DNA of 7,889 bases from Caldifarciminota bacterium RBG_13_43_14 (GTDB taxonomy: Bacteria > Hydrothermota > Tepidihabitantia > SM23-42). Within the stretch, counting starts at the first letter, position 1. Each line of letters opens with the position of its first letter. The DNA lies in contig MEUM01000020.1 of NCBI GenBank assembly GCA_001771735.1, forward strand, positions 5,629 through 13,517, given 5' to 3'. Position numbers and translations under genes: made by a program. The notes below the pieces were generated by a model. It had not been told where the DNA came from. It saw only the letters and a program-made list of their open reading frames with translations, and ran no database searches. Of this stretch, positions 5,408 to 7,889 are shown one piece after another.

Positions 5408-7606
5408 TCAGCGCACAATTGCGAACTTGAGCACCTTACGACCGTGATTCGAGTGTATTACGGCATAATACAGGCCGCTGCTGATATTTTCCGGTAAATG
5501 CCAGATAATTTCATTGAACACCGGGTCGGGCACTAACCCTTCCGCCATCAAACGCCCGCTTATCGTGTATATATTTACCTGCGCATCAATCGGCAGCCTT
5601 TTTATATGGATATCGTCCCGGTTGATTGCAGGATTTGGATAAATTATCACACTATCAATAACCGTGACCGGATCGTTTTCAATCGTTAATTTCAATAGAC
5701 CATTATTGTTGCCGATCCAGAAACAATGGCGCAAAGAATCAAATTCAAATCCCTGAAGTTGAATCACCTCGTTACTGGTTGGCAGAAAATCAACATCAAC
5801 ATGTAAATCTTCATACTCATACTGGTCGATTGTCTCCAAGATGGGATCATAGCAGTACAATCCGTGACGCGCCATTGCCCACACCCTCCCCCAGGAATCA
5901 AGTTCCAGATCAAAAAATTCATCATCAGGATTTGAATAAACAGTAGAAAATGAATTGGCAAACTTGACTAAAGCTTTATCATTTGCAATATAAAGCGCAC
6001 CTTGTTGGTCAACAATAGAACCGTAACAATTGCCATAAGCCAATCCCTCGCTTACGCCAAATGTTCTAAGCATATCATCATTGCGATCAAAAAGTGTATT
6101 TTTTGTATCGATCCTTAACATACCTTTAGTATCACCCAGTCTCGATAACCAGACCCGTCCGATCGAGTCGATCGCGATTTCCACAAAAAACCCGACCGTC
6201 TTCTCGGCAATATAATAAGCCATGGTCAATGCCGAATCGATCGCATATAAACGATTCGCCCCGCCAGCTAATGATAAATACATATTATTGGAAGCATCGA
6301 ATTCCAGATCCCAAACCGCAACCGTTGCGTCCATATTCAAAAATCCACCGGGATAAGAAGTCCACACATCAGCAGCCGGATCGAATGAAAACATCATCAT
6401 AGTATCCTGACCAGAAGAACTGAAAGTATTGACACCAAGCCAGATCTTGCCGTCCGGCGCCTGCTTACACCGGTGTATCAAATTGGTCGACAGAATCGTA
6501 TCCCGGTTAAAGTTTGTCCAGGTATCGTCATCATGAAGCCAACCCAGGCCGCGTGCATACTGTGAACTCCGATCGCTGCACGCAGTAAAAATACCCTGCT
6601 CGGTCGCGGCAATATCTGATATTTGATTAAGGGGCAGACATCGGTGCTGAATCACTAGCCAGGCATTTGCAGAAAAATCATATCTGCCAAAGCCATCGCC
6701 GTATTTATCATCCACCCAGCGATTGCCTAAACCGCAGTACAATGAACCGTCAATTGTGTATAGCAAAGAACGGGGCTTGCTGCGCGAGTAGAGATTTAAA
6801 TTACGGATGATTAAATCATTATTGTAATAGAAGCCGAACTGCGATACTGAATCGAGCGCCAATCCAAGGGAATCCCCGACTTGAACTACATCAACCACTT
6901 TGCGATGCAGAACCAATGAATCAAAATCAATACCATTGAAGCGATTCAGTCCCGAATCGCTGGCAACATATATAAAAGTATCAATAACGGCTATTTTGTT
7001 CACGTAATTATTGAGCAGTCCATTTAAGGTTGTATAATTACGGGTCGAATCCGGGTCAAAATTCTTGGTAAATCTGCTTATGCCCCGATCAGTACCCGCC
7101 CAGACATGATCCGCGGTTACCGCGATCGACCGGACATTATTGCTGATCAAACCACCCATTTCTTCGAATATCCTTGTTCGCATATCATCGCTGAAATCGT
7201 TCGGCGTGCCGTTAGTATTGATGAACAACATACCGCCGGCCGATCCAATATATACGCTGTCACGGCGGCAAACAATATCCTGGATTATTACACCGGTCAA
7301 GCAGTCAGAAGGATAAACTGCAATCCTCGACCAGTCACTGCTTACCAGGCTCAAACCGACATCACTTCCGCTCCAGATGTACCCCGAACTGTCAATCGCC
7401 AGACATTTCTGGCAATTAGTTAAAAGACCGTCGGTATTAGTAATAACTTCAAAATTCTGATCCAGCTCATCATAACTTATTAACCCACCATTTGTTGCTG
7501 CATAGATCCGGTCGGGACCAGCAGCAAGTTCATAAATATAATTGGTATTGGTATAATAATACGGACTGAAAGTTACTCTATTTATCAGAAGAAAAATTAA
7601 GATCAC
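5408..7606 (-). CDS. Two-component-regulator-type beta-propeller protein with C-terminal sorting-like tail
   Basis: This encodes 732 residues. About 13 repeats of the form 'hydrophobic-W/Y-hG...GL..y' are visible, for example IYAATNGGL (34-42), IWSGSDVGL (77-85), VWAGTDRGI (168-176), IYVASDSGL (212-220), IWLGVNT (388-394), VWAMARHGL (575-583) and FWIGNNNGL (629-637). Known Reg_prop proteins form seven-bladed propellers, so this is probably two propellers. The last 80 residues (653-732) resemble the type A sorting domain of T9SS cargo: YPNP (656-659), VNIYTISGRL, SGLYYAVI and a final strand ending in R. The start is a GTG overlapping the previous stop (GTGA) with AAGGG upstream; an in-frame stop eight codons earlier and no ATG leave no better choice. 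The N-terminus is a very short hydrophobic segment followed by Arg10, a weak signal peptide. There is no kinase or DNA-binding domain. It is probably exported; the ligand is unknown. Confidence 0.8.
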   Translation of the reverse strand: MILIFLLINRVTFSPYYYTNTNYIYELAAGPDRIYAATNGGLISYDELDQNFEVITNTDGLLTNCQKCLAIDSSGYIWSGSDVGLSLVSSDWSRIAVYPSDCLTGVIIQDIVCRRDSVYIGSAGGMLFINTNGTPNDFSDDMRTRIFEEMGGLISNNVRSIAVTADHVWAGTDRGISRFTKNFDPDSTRNYTTLNGLLNNYVNKIAVIDTFIYVASDSGLNRFNGIDFDSLVLHRKVVDVVQVGDSLGLALDSVSQFGFYYNNDLIIRNLNLYSRSKPRSLLYTIDGSLYCGLGNRWVDDKYGDGFGRYDFSANAWLVIQHRCLPLNQISDIAATEQGIFTACSDRSSQYARGLGWLHDDDTWTNFNRDTILSTNLIHRCKQAPDGKIWLGVNTFSSSGQDTMMMFSFDPAADVWTSYPGGFLNMDATVAVWDLEFDASNNMYLSLAGGANRLYAIDSALTMAYYIAEKTVGFFVEIAIDSIGRVWLSRLGDTKGMLRIDTKNTLFDRNDDMLRTFGVSEGLAYGNCYGSIVDQQGALYIANDKALVKFANSFSTVYSNPDDEFFDLELDSWGRVWAMARHGLYCYDPILETIDQYEYEDLHVDVDFLPTSNEVIQLQGFEFDSLRHCFWIGNNNGLLKLTIENDPVTVIDSVIIYPNPAINRDDIHIKRLPIDAQVNIYTISGRLMAEGLVPDPVFNEIIWHLPENISSGLYYAVIHSNHGRKVLKFAIVR

Positions 7607-7889
7607 TGCCTGCCCTTTGGCGTATTAATTAATCTTTTCTTTGCCGGCGGTCTGAAGATCGATAAGAATCTCAGTTTCCAGACCAGCCAGAATGCCTCCC
7701 AAATTATTTTCTTGTGCATCTTGGATTCACCGGCCCGGCGCTCGACAAAAATTATTGGTATTTCTTTAAGTTTTAATCCCGCGTGATAAACATAGAAAAC
7801 ACTCTGGATCTGAAATCCATAGCCGTCTACTTTGAATTTACTCCAGTTAACTGCTTCCAGCGCTTTACGTGAGTAGCATTTAAACCCGC
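7603..7889 (-). CDS. Polyprenol-phosphate mannosyltransferase-like GT2 enzyme (C-terminal part)
   Basis: Only the last 94 residues and the stop are present; the rest lies beyond the window. The tail carries features of the dolichol/polyprenol monophosphomannose synthase family: GFKCYSRKALEAV at its start, GYGFQIQ (22-28), and IPIIFVERRAGESKM (43-57) with the conserved R-x2-G-x-SK pattern. It ends in a basic segment (FRPPAKKRL) about 37 residues later, without the extra membrane domain that some members carry. The family transfers a sugar, often mannose, from a nucleotide sugar to polyprenol phosphate at the cytoplasmic face of the membrane; the exact sugar and lipid cannot be told from this fragment. 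Its TGA overlaps the GTG start of the propeller gene by four bases, so the two are translationally coupled. Confidence 0.88.
   Translation of the reverse strand, partial: GFKCYSRKALEAVNWSKFKVDGYGFQIQSVFYVYHAGLKLKEIPIIFVERRAGESKMHKKIIWEAFWLVWKLRFLSIFRPPAKKRLINTPKGRQ

Noticed and set aside
7106..7423. Plus-strand open frame of 105 codons opposite the propeller gene
   Set aside because: It is antisense to clear propeller repeats, has no ribosome binding site, and its composition is typical of a shadow frame.

Overview
The window most likely comes from a Gram-negative, probably anaerobic bacterium. It encodes a probable lipoprotein, an exported beta-rich protein, and a propeller protein with a C-terminal tail like the type IX secretion (Por) sorting domain. 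That tail, next to a [NiFe]-hydrogenase maturation operon, moderate GC and REP-like palindromes, points to an uncultured lineage around the FCB group (for example WOR-3/Stahlbacteria or Cloacimonadota-like). This placement is inference; there is no rRNA or other phylogenetic marker here.

Layout, left to right. Positions 1-476 hold no credible gene but several repeats: a short palindrome, a long imperfect inverted repeat, and two copies of a TGACCCCA-type motif flanking them. A consensus-quality sigma-70 promoter (477-504) follows, then a stem-loop placed almost at the predicted transcript 5' end (513-541). These precede a two-gene plus-strand unit: a small putative lipoprotein (595-951) and, one base later, a signal-peptide-bearing beta-rich protein (953-1582), neither of recognised function. 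A 305-bp intergenic region between convergent genes (1583-1887) contains three stem-loops, including a dRS3-like 20-bp palindrome.

All remaining genes are on the minus strand. In order of transcription they are: the C-terminal part of a polyprenol-phosphate mannosyltransferase-like GT2 enzyme (7603-7889, running off the window), a 732-aa two-component-regulator-type beta-propeller protein (5408-7606), and hypA (5026-5367), hypB (4340-5008), hypF (2122-4368) and hypC (1888-2118). HypA and HypB deliver nickel to the hydrogenase large subunit. HypF makes the thiocarbamoyl precursor of the cyanide ligands. HypC carries the Fe(CN)2CO unit and is a chaperone for the large subunit. HypD and HypE, the direct partners of HypC and HypF, are not in the window and must be elsewhere if the pathway is complete.

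The hyp genes are ordinary family members. The less explained parts are the lipoprotein/beta-rich pair with its 5' leader, the upstream repeats, the propeller protein directly before hypA, and a possible leaderless promoter at hypA. I did not find convincing evidence of a wholly new biological system.
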